Positions 6,147 through 14,302 of a DNA stretch of 37,179 nt are shown here, in pieces. Made by a program: the position numbers and the translations under genes. The notes below the pieces were generated by a model. It saw only the letters and a list, made by a program, of their open reading frames with translations. It ran no database searches and had not been told where the DNA came from. Source of the DNA: Candidatus Margulisiibacteriota bacterium (GTDB lineage: Bacteria > Margulisbacteria > WOR-1 > JAKLHX01 > JBAZKV01); the NCBI GenBank assembly GCA_041650635.1, contig JBAZKV010000017.1, positions 1 to 37,179 on the forward strand, in the 5' to 3' direction. Numbering within the stretch: the stretch's first letter is position 1; every line of letters begins with the position of its first letter.

Positions 6147-7412
6147 ATGTCAGGAATGGGCCCCATTATCAGCAGGCTGCCTCAGATCAGGAACATAGGA
6201 GTTGTAAGGGAGATCAAGCAGGGGGAAGGAAGAGTGGGAGTTACACCTGCCGGAGCGGCAGCTTTTATCCGCATGGGCAGGACAGTATATGTGGAAAAAG
6301 ATGCCGGCATAAGAAGCGGCTTCAGCAACCAGAGCTATCATGATGCAGGGGCAATAATACTGACAGGCCCCGCAGCTGTCTGGAAAAATGCGGACATGGT
6401 AATAAAGGTAAAAGAGCCGCTGCGCTATCCGGTCAACGAATTTGATTTCCTCCGGCCGGACCTTGTGCTTTTTACCTATCTTCATCTTGCCTCGGATCTG
6501 GACCTGGCAAGGGACACGGCAGCCTCAGGCGTTTGCGGTTTTGCTTTTGAGACGGCACAAAAAGAGGACGGCTCTATCCCGATGCTTGCCTGTATGAGCG
6601 AGATAGCGGGAAGAATGGCGCCTATGGAAGCTTCGGCAATAGGAGCTCCGAACGGCGCCATGGGGCTGTTGATGTCGGGGATACCTGAAATAGCGGAAAG
6701 GCAGAACATACTGGTACTTGGCGGAGGCAATGTCGGCGCCAACGCCGCAATGATATCCCTTAAACTGGGGGCCAACATAAGGATACTGGACATCAATGAA
6801 GACAGGGTTTGGAACAATCTGGAAAGGCTAGCCGCAAATAATGACAATTATTTCGACTTGCTTTCCTTTGGCCACCGTGCCGCAAAAGGATCGAATTTTG
6901 TGGAGGTTGGGCTCTCTAATGAAGCCGCGGTAGCGGAAGGGCTTGACTGGGCGCATACAACTATCGGAGCCGCTTTAAGGCCGGGGGCCCCGGCGCCTCT
7001 CTTGATCGGAAGCGATCACTTCTACGCAATGCAGAGCGGAAGGATCATCTTGGATGTGGCAGTGGACCAGGGCGGGATCTCGTCCCACACCAGGGCGACC
7101 ACGCACGAAAAGCCAACTTTTATCGTGGACCGGGAAGGCAGGGTCCATGGCTACGGGGACATAGATACTCCCGGGACCGTCATGTACTGCGTAGCCAACA
7201 TGCCCGGAAAGCACGCGAGGACCTCGACCCTCTCTCTCACTGCCAGGACCCTTCCATACGCCCTGGCCATGGCAGGGGGCTGGGAAAGCGCTTTTGAGCA
7301 GTACCCCGAACTGGCAAAAGGTATTAATACCTTGAATGGACATTTGACCCTGCAAGAGGTGGCCGAGCCTCTGGAATTGATGGAAATATTTAAGCCTCTT
7401 TCCGGTTTTTGA
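6147..7412 (+). CDS. ald: Alanine dehydrogenase family protein
   Basis: NAD-dependent interconversion of alanine and pyruvate plus ammonia, in the cytoplasm. The start is fixed by AAAGGAG 7 nt upstream. Family residues are present: Arg29 in GEGRVGVTPAG, the substrate Lys in VIKVKEP, the catalytic His in FTYLHLAS, the nucleotide loop LGGGNVGANAA, and the Asp in DVAVDQGG, followed by TTHEKPTF and CVANMPG...TSTLSLT. At 421 aa it is about 50 longer than typical Ald (near 370). The extra length is an N-terminal extension of about 14 residues, an insert near 235-255 (SFGHRAAKGSNFVEVGLSN) and one after the TTH motif (DREGRVHGYGDIDTPG). It is probably an Ald, though the inserts leave room for altered specificity. 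Confidence 0.85.
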   Translation: MSGMGPIISRLPQIRNIGVVREIKQGEGRVGVTPAGAAAFIRMGRTVYVEKDAGIRSGFSNQSYHDAGAIILTGPAAVWKNADMVIKVKEPLRYPVNEFDFLRPDLVLFTYLHLASDLDLARDTAASGVCGFAFETAQKEDGSIPMLACMSEIAGRMAPMEASAIGAPNGAMGLLMSGIPEIAERQNILVLGGGNVGANAAMISLKLGANIRILDINEDRVWNNLERLAANNDNYFDLLSFGHRAAKGSNFVEVGLSNEAAVAEGLDWAHTTIGAALRPGAPAPLLIGSDHFYAMQSGRIILDVAVDQGGISSHTRATTHEKPTFIVDREGRVHGYGDIDTPGTVMYCVANMPGKHARTSTLSLTARTLPYALAMAGGWESAFEQYPELAKGINTLNGHLTLQEVAEPLELMEIFKPLSGF

Positions 7413-7448
7413 TTGTGCTAAATGGCTTTTTGAAGTAAGATTGTCTTA

Positions 7449-8537
7449 ATGACGACAGAAACCGCTGTTCTTGCGGGGGTCGCCTTCCCGCAGGACGAGA
7501 TAAGCATCGAAAGTTCTATGGAAGAGCTTGCGCTCCTGGCAAAGACCGCAGGCTCTTTTGTCGCCGGCTCCATCGTCCAGAGAAGAGAAAAACCCGACCT
7601 TACAACTTTCATCGGCAAGGGCAAAGTGGAAGAACTAAAGAACCTGGTAAAAGCAAGAAAAGCCAACCTCATCATATTTGACAACGAACTGCATGCCTCA
7701 CAGCAAAGGAACCTTGAAGAAGCCATCGGTGTAAAAGTGGTGGACAGGCCGGAACTTATTATCGATATTTTTGCCCGCCATGCGCATACCCGCGAAGGCC
7801 GGCTTCAGGTAGAGCTGGCGCAGTCGCAGTTCCTTTTGACCCGCCTTTCGGGGAAAGGCATACTGATGTCCCGTCTGGGAGGAGGCATCGGCACCAGGGG
7901 CCCGGGGGAAACAAAGCTGGAAGAGGACAGAAGAAAGATCAGGAAAAGAGTGGCCGAGTTAAAAAGAGAGCTTGAAACTCTCAAAAAAACAAGGCACACC
8001 AGGAACCTGTCCAGAAAATCTTCAGGGGTTACTGCGATCTCGCTTGTCGGCTATACCAATGCTGGAAAATCTTCGCTTATGAACGCGCTGACAAGGTCGG
8101 AGGTCCTGGTAGAGGATAAATTGTTCGCCACGCTGGATACCACGACAAGAAAATTGTATCTTCCCGGGGACCTGCACGCACTGCTCTCCGATACTGTGGG
8201 CTTTATCCAAAAACTGCCTCATCAACTTATAGATGCTTTCAAAGCCACGCTCGAAGAAGTATCGGACGCGGACCTGCTTTTGCATGTGGTGGACTCCTCA
8301 AGCAGCAGCATAGAGGGGCAGATAAACGCCGTCTACGGAGTGCTGGAGGAGATCAAAACGATCAATAAGCCCATCATAACCGTATTCAATAAGCGGGACA
8401 GACCGGATAGCATGGTCGAAAAAAAGCTGCTCGAAAAATACAGTCCTGCGGTAGAGATCAGCGCCTTAAAAAAAGAGGGGCTTGCGCAGCTAAAAGAGGC
8501 TATCTGCTCCTGTCTGAAACGCTCTCAACTGTCTTAA
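7449..8537 (+). CDS. hflX: Ribosome-associated GTPase HflX
   Basis: HflX binds 50S/70S ribosomes and splits stalled ones under stress, using GTP. The 362-aa product has the N-terminal HflX domain (FIGKGKVEELKNL, near 54), the Gly-rich hinge SRLGGGIGTRGPGETKLE (141-157) and a helical linker. The G domain has G1 GYTNAGKSS (201-209), the switch I region FATLDTTTR, G3 DTVGF (248-252) and G4 NKRD (314-317). The C-terminal extension of some HflX proteins is short or absent. No Shine-Dalgarno is seen, and TAAGAT (7436-7441) ends 7 nt before the ATG. Its 3' end overlaps the convergent aroF by 38 bp. Confidence 0.95.
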   Translation: MTTETAVLAGVAFPQDEISIESSMEELALLAKTAGSFVAGSIVQRREKPDLTTFIGKGKVEELKNLVKARKANLIIFDNELHASQQRNLEEAIGVKVVDRPELIIDIFARHAHTREGRLQVELAQSQFLLTRLSGKGILMSRLGGGIGTRGPGETKLEEDRRKIRKRVAELKRELETLKKTRHTRNLSRKSSGVTAISLVGYTNAGKSSLMNALTRSEVLVEDKLFATLDTTTRKLYLPGDLHALLSDTVGFIQKLPHQLIDAFKATLEEVSDADLLLHVVDSSSSSIEGQINAVYGVLEEIKTINKPIITVFNKRDRPDSMVEKKLLEKYSPAVEISALKKEGLAQLKEAICSCLKRSQLS

Positions 8538-9519
8538 GCTCTTCCATCAATTTTGAGAAATTATCCGGCGTAAGTGATTGAGCGCCGTCAGAAAAAGCCT
8601 CTTCCGGTTTGGGGCAGACCTCTATCATAAGCCCGTCGGCGCCGGAGGCCACCGCGGCTTTGCTCATGGATGAGACCAGGCTCCATTTGCCTACCGCATG
8701 GCTCGGGTCCACCACCACAGGCAGATGGCTGAGCTCTTTAATGGCAGGCACAGCGCTGAGGTCTAAAGTGTTCCTGGTATATGTCTCAAAAGTGCGGATG
8801 CCCCGCTCGCAAAGGACCACATTCTTATTTCCCTCGCTCATTATGTACTCGGCGGACATCAGCAGTTCTTCCAGCGTTGCGCTAAGGCCTCTTTTTAACA
8901 GGATCGGCTTTTTGGTCTTTCCAACTTCCTTGAGCAGGTTAAAATTCTGCATGTTCCTTGCGCCTATCTGCAGCATGTCAGCATATTTGACTATCAAAGC
9001 AACATCCCTGGTGTCCATAACCTCGGTAACAATGGGAAGCCCCGTTTCTTCTTTGGCTTCTTTAAGGAGTTTAAGACCTTCTTCCCCGAGGCCCTGAAAG
9101 CTGTAGGGAGAAGTCCTGGGCTTAAAAGCCCCGCCTCTTAACATATGCGCGCCGGCGTTTTTTACCGCGCGGGCCGTGGCCAGTATCTGTTCTCTGTTTT
9201 CTACCGAGCATGGGCCTGCCATAACTACCACCGGGCATCCTGCCCCTATTTTTAGTCCGGCCCCAACATTTATCACGCTGTCCTGCGGATGGAACTCCCG
9301 GCTTACAAGTTTATAGGGTTTTCTTACGGCAACGATCTTTGATACGCCGGGCATCATCTGGAGCGTCTCTACCTGCAGAGTGGTCTTGTCCCCTATCGCG
9401 CCTATTATGGTCTGCTCGACCCCTTTTGAAAGATGAATTCCAAAGCCCAACCCCTTAAGTTTATCGGCAACGCCGTTTATCTGATCGTCGCTTGCCCCGG
9501 GCTTCATTATTATTATCAT
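8500..9519 (-). CDS. aroF: 3-deoxy-7-phosphoheptulonate synthase, type I-beta
   Basis: Condenses phosphoenolpyruvate with erythrose-4-phosphate, the first step to chorismate. The 339-aa product has the N-terminal ferredoxin-like regulatory domain (MIIIMKPGASDDQINGV..., residues 1-70) fused to a TIM barrel, as in the Thermotoga/Bacillus class. Motifs are AGPCSVENREQ (near 99), RGGAFKPRTSPYSFQG, LKRGLSATLEE, VLCERGIRTFE and VVDPSHAVGK. GGAAGG lies 9 nt before the ATG. It is last in a run after aroH (chorismate mutase), which suits control of aromatic synthesis. The stop lies inside the 3' end of hflX on the other strand. Confidence 0.95.
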   Translation of the reverse strand: MIIIMKPGASDDQINGVADKLKGLGFGIHLSKGVEQTIIGAIGDKTTLQVETLQMMPGVSKIVAVRKPYKLVSREFHPQDSVINVGAGLKIGAGCPVVVMAGPCSVENREQILATARAVKNAGAHMLRGGAFKPRTSPYSFQGLGEEGLKLLKEAKEETGLPIVTEVMDTRDVALIVKYADMLQIGARNMQNFNLLKEVGKTKKPILLKRGLSATLEELLMSAEYIMSEGNKNVVLCERGIRTFETYTRNTLDLSAVPAIKELSHLPVVVDPSHAVGKWSLVSSMSKAAVASGADGLMIEVCPKPEEAFSDGAQSLTPDNFSKLMEELKTVESVSDRSR

Positions 9520-9536
9520 TGTTGGCTGCCTTCCCT

Positions 9537-9929
9537 TTACTCGCTCGTGTAATACTCGTTCTTTTTGGGGTTCGCAAGGTCAGGCCTCAGCGCTTTTGCG
9601 CCCCCAAGATAAACATGCTTTATTTCGTTCTGCTTTTTGTCCGTGTTCAAATGGACCAGGACACGGATGCATTTTTTCAGGCTGCCCTCCCTTTCCATCT
9701 CCACGCAGCAGATGAGCGGCGTATAAAGCCAGCCCAGTTCCCGTGCCGCAAGGGCTGGGAATTCCTTTGTTATGTCCTGGGTCACTGTAAAAATGATGCT
9801 GGCAATGTCCTCTACCTTGATCTTGTTGACAGAGATCATCTTTTCCAGCAGCATCTCCGTTGCAAAGATGATCGCATCTTTTTCGTTCTTGTCTATCGTT
9901 ATCGCGCCTCTGAGGCCTCTTACCGCCAT
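9537..9929 (-). CDS. aroH: Chorismate mutase, AroH class
   Basis: Rearranges chorismate to prephenate, the branch toward Phe and Tyr. The 130-aa product follows the Bacillus AroH fold rather than the helical AroQ type. It opens VRGLRGAITIDKNEKDAI (active-site Arg7), then has TVTQDITKEFPALAARELGW, CCVEMEREGSLKKCIRVLVH (with the Glu and Arg that bind substrate) and HVYLGGAKALRPDL (the Tyr). It sits 17 bp before aroF and 4 bp after birA, so these genes are likely cotranscribed. Confidence 0.93.
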   Translation of the reverse strand: MAVRGLRGAITIDKNEKDAIIFATEMLLEKMISVNKIKVEDIASIIFTVTQDITKEFPALAARELGWLYTPLICCVEMEREGSLKKCIRVLVHLNTDKKQNEIKHVYLGGAKALRPDLANPKKNEYYTSE

Positions 9930-9933
9930 TTGT

Positions 9934-10656
9934 TCACTCTCCCGAGTATATCACTTCAATTTTACCATCGCTTCGCTCTATAATCAATCCGCCGGAGCTG
10001 TCAATGTCCCTTGCGGTCCCGGTGGCAGGGCCGTCCTTGCCCAGATACTGCCTGCTGGTCCCAAGGGTCGAGCATGAGGTCTTGAGTTCTTTAAGAAGAT
10101 CCGCAGAGCCGGTTTTTTCGAGCCCGCTAAATACCGACCCCAATTCTGACAGCAAAAGGACAGCGAACATTTCCCTGTCCTGCGTCCGGCCCGTTTCTAT
10201 CTCAAGCGAGGTGGCGGTCATTTTTATAGGCTCAGGAAATGAGAGCGGTTCATTGTTCAGGTTGACCCCGATACCGGCAATTATGAATTTTTTTCTTGCC
10301 TCGGCCAGACAGCCAGCGACCTTTTTGCCGTTAAGAAGGACATCATTGGGCCATTTGATAGATCCGGCGCCTGCTCTTTGTTTCACGCACCTTAGAGTGG
10401 ATAGAGCAAGAGCCAGCGGAACTAATCCCTGAGGGTAGGTTTGGGGAGCGGACATAATGAAAGAAAGGTATAAGCCTGCATTTTCAGGTGAGACCCAGGC
10501 TCTGCCCCTCCTTCCTCTGCCTCCCGTCTGGGACAGGGCGATCACTGCGGTCCCTTCCCTTTCGCCCTTTTCTATGAGTTCAAGGCAGACATCGTTGGTG
10601 GAGGAAACCCTGTCATATTTCAGGATCTTTTCTATCCTGAAGCCTGTATCCTGCAT
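9934..10656 (-). CDS. birA: Biotin-[acetyl-CoA-carboxylase] ligase, no DNA-binding domain
   Basis: Activates biotin with ATP and attaches it to the AccB lysine. The 240-aa product starts directly with the catalytic domain: YDRVSSTNDVCLEL (near 14), TGGRGRRGRAWVSPENAGLYLSF (the biotinyl-AMP loop, near 45), IKWPNDVLLNGKKVAGCLAE (near 98) and IAGIGVNLN. There is no N-terminal winged helix, so it is a class I ligase that cannot act as the biotin repressor. A small C-terminal SH3-like tail is visible. The gene lies between the porin and aroH, apart from accB at 3 kb. Confidence 0.93.
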   Translation of the reverse strand: MQDTGFRIEKILKYDRVSSTNDVCLELIEKGEREGTAVIALSQTGGRGRRGRAWVSPENAGLYLSFIMSAPQTYPQGLVPLALALSTLRCVKQRAGAGSIKWPNDVLLNGKKVAGCLAEARKKFIIAGIGVNLNNEPLSFPEPIKMTATSLEIETGRTQDREMFAVLLLSELGSVFSGLEKTGSADLLKELKTSCSTLGTSRQYLGKDGPATGTARDIDSSGGLIIERSDGKIEVIYSGE

Positions 10657-10659
10657 CCG

Positions 10660-12117
10660 CTAAAAACTGCTTGAGAGCCCGAACATCAGAAGATCGGTGT
10701 TCGGAGTTGCTGAATTGGGGTCCATATCAAGCCTGTAGGAAATAGTTGCAACGGAGCCTTCTGGATCTCCCATATTTAGGCCTGCCTCATAGGTCATTCT
10801 TGAGTTAAGATGTCCCGGCCCGTACATGTAATCTGAGGACAGGTCTATATTCCCCTTAAATCCCAGAGAAAGCGAGTCCGCTAGTCTTTGCGTTATCTTT
10901 GCCTGGATGGCCCTTGCCCCGTTCACCCTGGGCCTGTCAAACGGATCGTAACCTATGAGCGACCACTGGTCCAATTGCTGCGGCTCGGTAAGATACCTTC
11001 CTCCAACAAGGAACAGCTGTATGTCTGCCGTGGTCCCGGAATTGAAATGGTCCAGCAGCGCAAGCCCGGCCTTCAGCATGAGGTTTGAATGCGTAAATGA
11101 CCTAAACGCCCCTCCCGCCACAGTCGCAGAGAATTTTACTTTTTCGGACGGATCGGAGGCAAGTTCTATTTTTGGCATAAAAGAAGCCAGCTGTCCGGCT
11201 GTATTGTCTTTCACAAAGTAATCGCCTGACAGTGTAACTCTTGTCCTGTTAATGACAGGAAGTTTTGTGTCCCATGCAAGCGAGCCCGTGTACTGTCCCG
11301 CTCCCACCTGTCCCGGGGTGACCGCGTCGTTGGTGCTGACATTGTGCGCGGTGTAGGAAAAGCCAAGATCCGAACCATAAACTTTGGCAGAAACTCCCAG
11401 GCTGTTATAGGGCCTCACATAGGTTATCCCGTATTCCGAAGGCATTACCGGGCTGTTGTAAAGATGCTGCTGCGGACCGGGGCCGCTGGTGGCCTTGAAC
11501 ACCATCGGGATGGGAGCGTCCATCTTAAGTACGCCTTCGATATCAAAAAGTTTAGTGGCGATATCCTGGTAGCCTCCGTAGTAGCCGGCGTCCATGGTGT
11601 CCAGGTTTATCTTAAGAGAGCTGTCGGGCCTCGGAGAGGACTCAAGAGCAGTTTTTACCCTGTAATTTATGACCGGTCCGTGCGGAGCCCCCGTGTTATT
11701 GTTGGCAAGCACATTGCCGATGAACATCTTTGTTTCATAATAGCCGGACAATCTGTAAGGATTGCGCTCCTCCATCTCGGCCTTCAGTTCTTTGAGTTCG
11801 GACCTCAGTTCCGCCGAAAGCTTTTCCATCCCCGCGGCGCCGGTGCTGTCGGCAAGCTTGGAAAGGAACAGGGCGGTCTCGAACCTGGTGATGTTCTTGT
11901 TGCCTCTAAAGGTCCCGTCGGGATAACCCTGGGTCACTCCCATCTTTACCAGACGATAGACCGCTTTTGCGGCCCAGTGGGTGTCAGGCACATCCCTGAA
12001 ACGGAACTCTTCTATCGAAGGTTTTTCCGCTTTTTTTCCTTTAATGCTCTTTGCCGCCGCAGAAACGGGGCAGGACATCAGACACAGCGCAAGAATTAAT
12101 ACCAACGCTCTCTTCAT
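10660..12117 (-). CDS. SLH-domain outer-membrane porin (OmpM-like)
   Basis: Probable outer-membrane channel that also tethers the membrane to peptidoglycan. The 485-aa product has a signal peptide (Lys-Arg, a hydrophobic core, then VSAAA, residues 1-22) and one SLH domain (about 38-90). The SLH domain has FRDVPDTHWAAKAVYRL, GVTQGYPDGTFRGNK and ITRFETALFLSKL in order. A short charged coiled coil (about 95-118) precedes a long region of alternating polar and hydrophobic strands ending in Phe (GLSSSF), the usual beta-barrel C-terminus. This order is known from OmpM of Negativicutes, SomA-type porins of cyanobacteria and Slp of Deinococcus/Thermus. It has its own promoter and a GGGAGG site. Confidence 0.88.
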   Translation of the reverse strand: MKRALVLILALCLMSCPVSAAAKSIKGKKAEKPSIEEFRFRDVPDTHWAAKAVYRLVKMGVTQGYPDGTFRGNKNITRFETALFLSKLADSTGAAGMEKLSAELRSELKELKAEMEERNPYRLSGYYETKMFIGNVLANNNTGAPHGPVINYRVKTALESSPRPDSSLKINLDTMDAGYYGGYQDIATKLFDIEGVLKMDAPIPMVFKATSGPGPQQHLYNSPVMPSEYGITYVRPYNSLGVSAKVYGSDLGFSYTAHNVSTNDAVTPGQVGAGQYTGSLAWDTKLPVINRTRVTLSGDYFVKDNTAGQLASFMPKIELASDPSEKVKFSATVAGGAFRSFTHSNLMLKAGLALLDHFNSGTTADIQLFLVGGRYLTEPQQLDQWSLIGYDPFDRPRVNGARAIQAKITQRLADSLSLGFKGNIDLSSDYMYGPGHLNSRMTYEAGLNMGDPEGSVATISYRLDMDPNSATPNTDLLMFGLSSSF

Positions 12118-12137
12118 TATTGGACCTCCCGCTCTTT

Positions 12138-12166
12138 AGAATATCATTTCCCGAATTGGATGTAAA
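12138..12166 (-). promoter_or_regulatory. Predicted sigma70 promoter of the SLH porin
   Basis: Minus strand: -35 TTTACA (12166-12161), a 17-bp spacer and -10 TATTCT (12143-12138). The leader contains GGGAGG before the ATG at 12117. It fits in the 52-bp gap after the glycosyltransferase gene and would let the porin be made independently of the long upstream run. Confidence 0.6.
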
Positions 12167-12169
12167 TGT

Positions 12170-13294
12170 TCACCGGAGAAAGCTCAGGATCGTTTTGGCT
12201 ATCTTAAAGCCTGCTTTGGGGTCGCTGGCGCGGCGGATATTCTTTAAATACCTGGCGTAGGTCTGCGGCCTGGAGATGCTGGTGACGACCTTTGATATCT
12301 TCCTGTGGTCCTTTGCAACTACACCAAGCCCTTCTTTCAGGACAAATTCAACATTGCCTTCTTCCTGTCCGGGCAGCCAGCTGGTGATTATCAAGGGAAG
12401 CTCCTTGGCAAGGGCTTCGGCTATAGAGCCCGGCCCGGCTTTTGTTATTATGATGTCGGAGGCGCTCATCAGGTCCGGCACTTCGTTGGTAAAGCCGTAG
12501 ACCTTCATCGGCATCCGGAACTTAGGCGCGGCTTTTTCCAGCCTGCGTTTCAATTTTTCGTTCCTGCCGGCAACTATTATCAGCTGAGCCTGCACTTTTG
12601 AATGGTTGAGCGCCGCCGCCGTCTCGTAGATGCTGCCGCCGCCCTCTCCTCCGCCCATCATGAGCACGGTGAACAATTTGGGAAAGAGCCCCAGGTCCGA
12701 GCGCAGCCTGCCTTTTTCTTTTGACGGCCTGCTGAACTTTGGATCTATGGGAAGCCCGATAAGTTTGACCTTGGATGGCGGGGCGCCGTATTTTACGGCA
12801 AGCTCTTTGGCTTTTTCGGTGGCCACTATTATGAGATCCACTTCCGGACAGACCCAGGCCGCGTGAATGCTGACCGGATCGGTGATCACCGTTATCATGG
12901 GGACCACTCTGCCCGCCTGCCGCATTGCCGCCACCGTTATGTGGTTTAACATGGGATGGACCGACACTACAACATCCGGTTTTCTCTTGCTCAAAAGCGC
13001 GGCCAGTTCTTTAACGATAAAGGGCCTTGCGATCTTTTCAAGGTTTTGCAGCTTCTTAAGGTCGTTAAGCCAGTAATAGAGCACTCCCCACATTTTTGGG
13101 GAATACTTGATCACAGGCCCGTAAAGCTTTGCAAATAGGTTGAGGAACTTACTGCATTCAGAGAACACATCCACCATTTCCTGAAGGGGCGCGTTCTTTC
13201 CTTCCAGCTCTTCAACGGCCCTCATCAGCGAGGTGGCAGCGCTGCGGTGCCCTCCTCCCGTGTCAGAGAACAGATAGAATATCTTCTTTTTCAC
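12170..13294 (-). CDS. MGDG-synthase-like GT28 glycosyltransferase
   Basis: Probably transfers a sugar from UDP-sugar to a membrane lipid. The 374-aa product opens KIFYLFSDTGGGHRSAA (residues 4-20), the hallmark of the MGDG synthase/UgtP branch, and has PDVVVSVHPMLNH, PMITVITDPVSIHAAWVCPEVD, VLMMGGGEGGGS (near 213) and the C-terminal donor site SDIIITKAGPGSIAEAL. No membrane span is seen, which fits a peripheral enzyme. The neighbouring galE could supply UDP-galactose, which would fit a galactolipid product, but the sugar and acceptor cannot be read from sequence. UDP-GlcNAc transferase MurG is a distant relative and less likely. Confidence 0.85.
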   Translation of the reverse strand: MKKKIFYLFSDTGGGHRSAATSLMRAVEELEGKNAPLQEMVDVFSECSKFLNLFAKLYGPVIKYSPKMWGVLYYWLNDLKKLQNLEKIARPFIVKELAALLSKRKPDVVVSVHPMLNHITVAAMRQAGRVVPMITVITDPVSIHAAWVCPEVDLIIVATEKAKELAVKYGAPPSKVKLIGLPIDPKFSRPSKEKGRLRSDLGLFPKLFTVLMMGGGEGGGSIYETAAALNHSKVQAQLIIVAGRNEKLKRRLEKAAPKFRMPMKVYGFTNEVPDLMSASDIIITKAGPGSIAEALAKELPLIITSWLPGQEEGNVEFVLKEGLGVVAKDHRKISKVVTSISRPQTYARYLKNIRRASDPKAGFKIAKTILSFLR

Positions 13295-13312
13295 TGAACC
13301 CCTCCTTGCCGC

Positions 13313-14302
13313 TTACTTTTTGTATCCCTGCGGGTGCTTTAAATGCCATTCCCAGGTATCGGATATGATCTTTTCTATAGTGGAGTGCTTCTGCTGCCAG
13401 CCCAGGGCGCTTTTTATCTTTGCGGAACTGGCTATCAGGGCGGGAGGGTCCCCTGCCCTTCTGGGAGAGTCCACCGCATTTATGCCTTTCTTAGTTATCT
13501 TCTCTGCGGCTTCCACTATCTGCCTTACCGAGAACCCGCTCTCCGACCCAAGATTGTAGACAGCGCTCTGCTTAGTTTTTGAGAGTTTTTCTAGGGCAAG
13601 AACATGCGCTGATGCCAGGTCTTTTACATGTATATAGTCTCTGATACAGGTGCCGTCCGGGGTCGGGTAGTCGGTGCCGAACACCTTGACATCTTTTCTG
13701 GCGCCGGAAGCGGCATGAAGCACCAGCGGGATAAGATGTGTTTCAACCTCCCGGTCCTCCCCGATATCATTTTCAAGATCGGCTCCGGCCGCATTAAAAT
13801 ATCTTAGGCAAACATGCTTTATCCCGTAAGGGGCTTCGTACCATTTCAGATATTCCTCTATCGTAAGTTTGGTCTGGCCGTAAGTATTTTCCGGAAGAGT
13901 AGGCTCTGTCTCAACTATCGGTATCTTTTTGGGTGCTCCGTAAACCGCGGCAGAAGAGGAGAACACAAAGAGCCCAACTCCTTCCTTTGCCATTGCATTC
14001 ATCACATTTATCGAGCCCCGGACATTGTTCTCAAAATACTTGGCGGGGTCCTCCACGGATTCGGGAACGATCGTGAAAGCCGCAAAATGCATGACCGCGT
14101 CAAACCCGCGGCCGGACAGGGCTTTCCTTATGCTTTCTTCTTCCCTGATGTCCCCGATGATAAGCTCGATACCTTTGGGAAGGATCTGCCTGTGCCCGCA
14201 GCAGAGGTTGTCAAAAACCAACACCTCATGTCCGCTCTTCAAAAGGTCCCTTACGGTGCAGCCCCCTATAAAGCCGGCGCCGCCGGTCACAAGGACCTTC
14301 AC
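13313..14302 (-). CDS. galE: UDP-glucose 4-epimerase
   Basis: Interconverts UDP-glucose and UDP-galactose with bound NAD. The 329-aa product is an extended short-chain dehydrogenase: GGAGFIGG (7-14), FSSSAAVYG (114-122), and the catalytic Tyr141/Lys145 in TYGQTKL. The epimerase-type C-terminal half has RYFNAAGADLENDIGEDRE, DYPTPDGTCIRDYIHVKDLASAH and YNLGSESGFSVRQIVEA. The start is GTG, overlapping the upstream glycosyltransferase stop as GTGA, with GAAAGG upstream. It lies between two glycosyltransferases, so its product probably feeds cell-surface glycans or glycolipids. Some relatives also act on UDP-GlcNAc. Confidence 0.93.
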   Translation of the reverse strand: MKVLVTGGAGFIGGCTVRDLLKSGHEVLVFDNLCCGHRQILPKGIELIIGDIREEESIRKALSGRGFDAVMHFAAFTIVPESVEDPAKYFENNVRGSINVMNAMAKEGVGLFVFSSSAAVYGAPKKIPIVETEPTLPENTYGQTKLTIEEYLKWYEAPYGIKHVCLRYFNAAGADLENDIGEDREVETHLIPLVLHAASGARKDVKVFGTDYPTPDGTCIRDYIHVKDLASAHVLALEKLSKTKQSAVYNLGSESGFSVRQIVEAAEKITKKGINAVDSPRRAGDPPALIASSAKIKSALGWQQKHSTIEKIISDTWEWHLKHPQGYKK

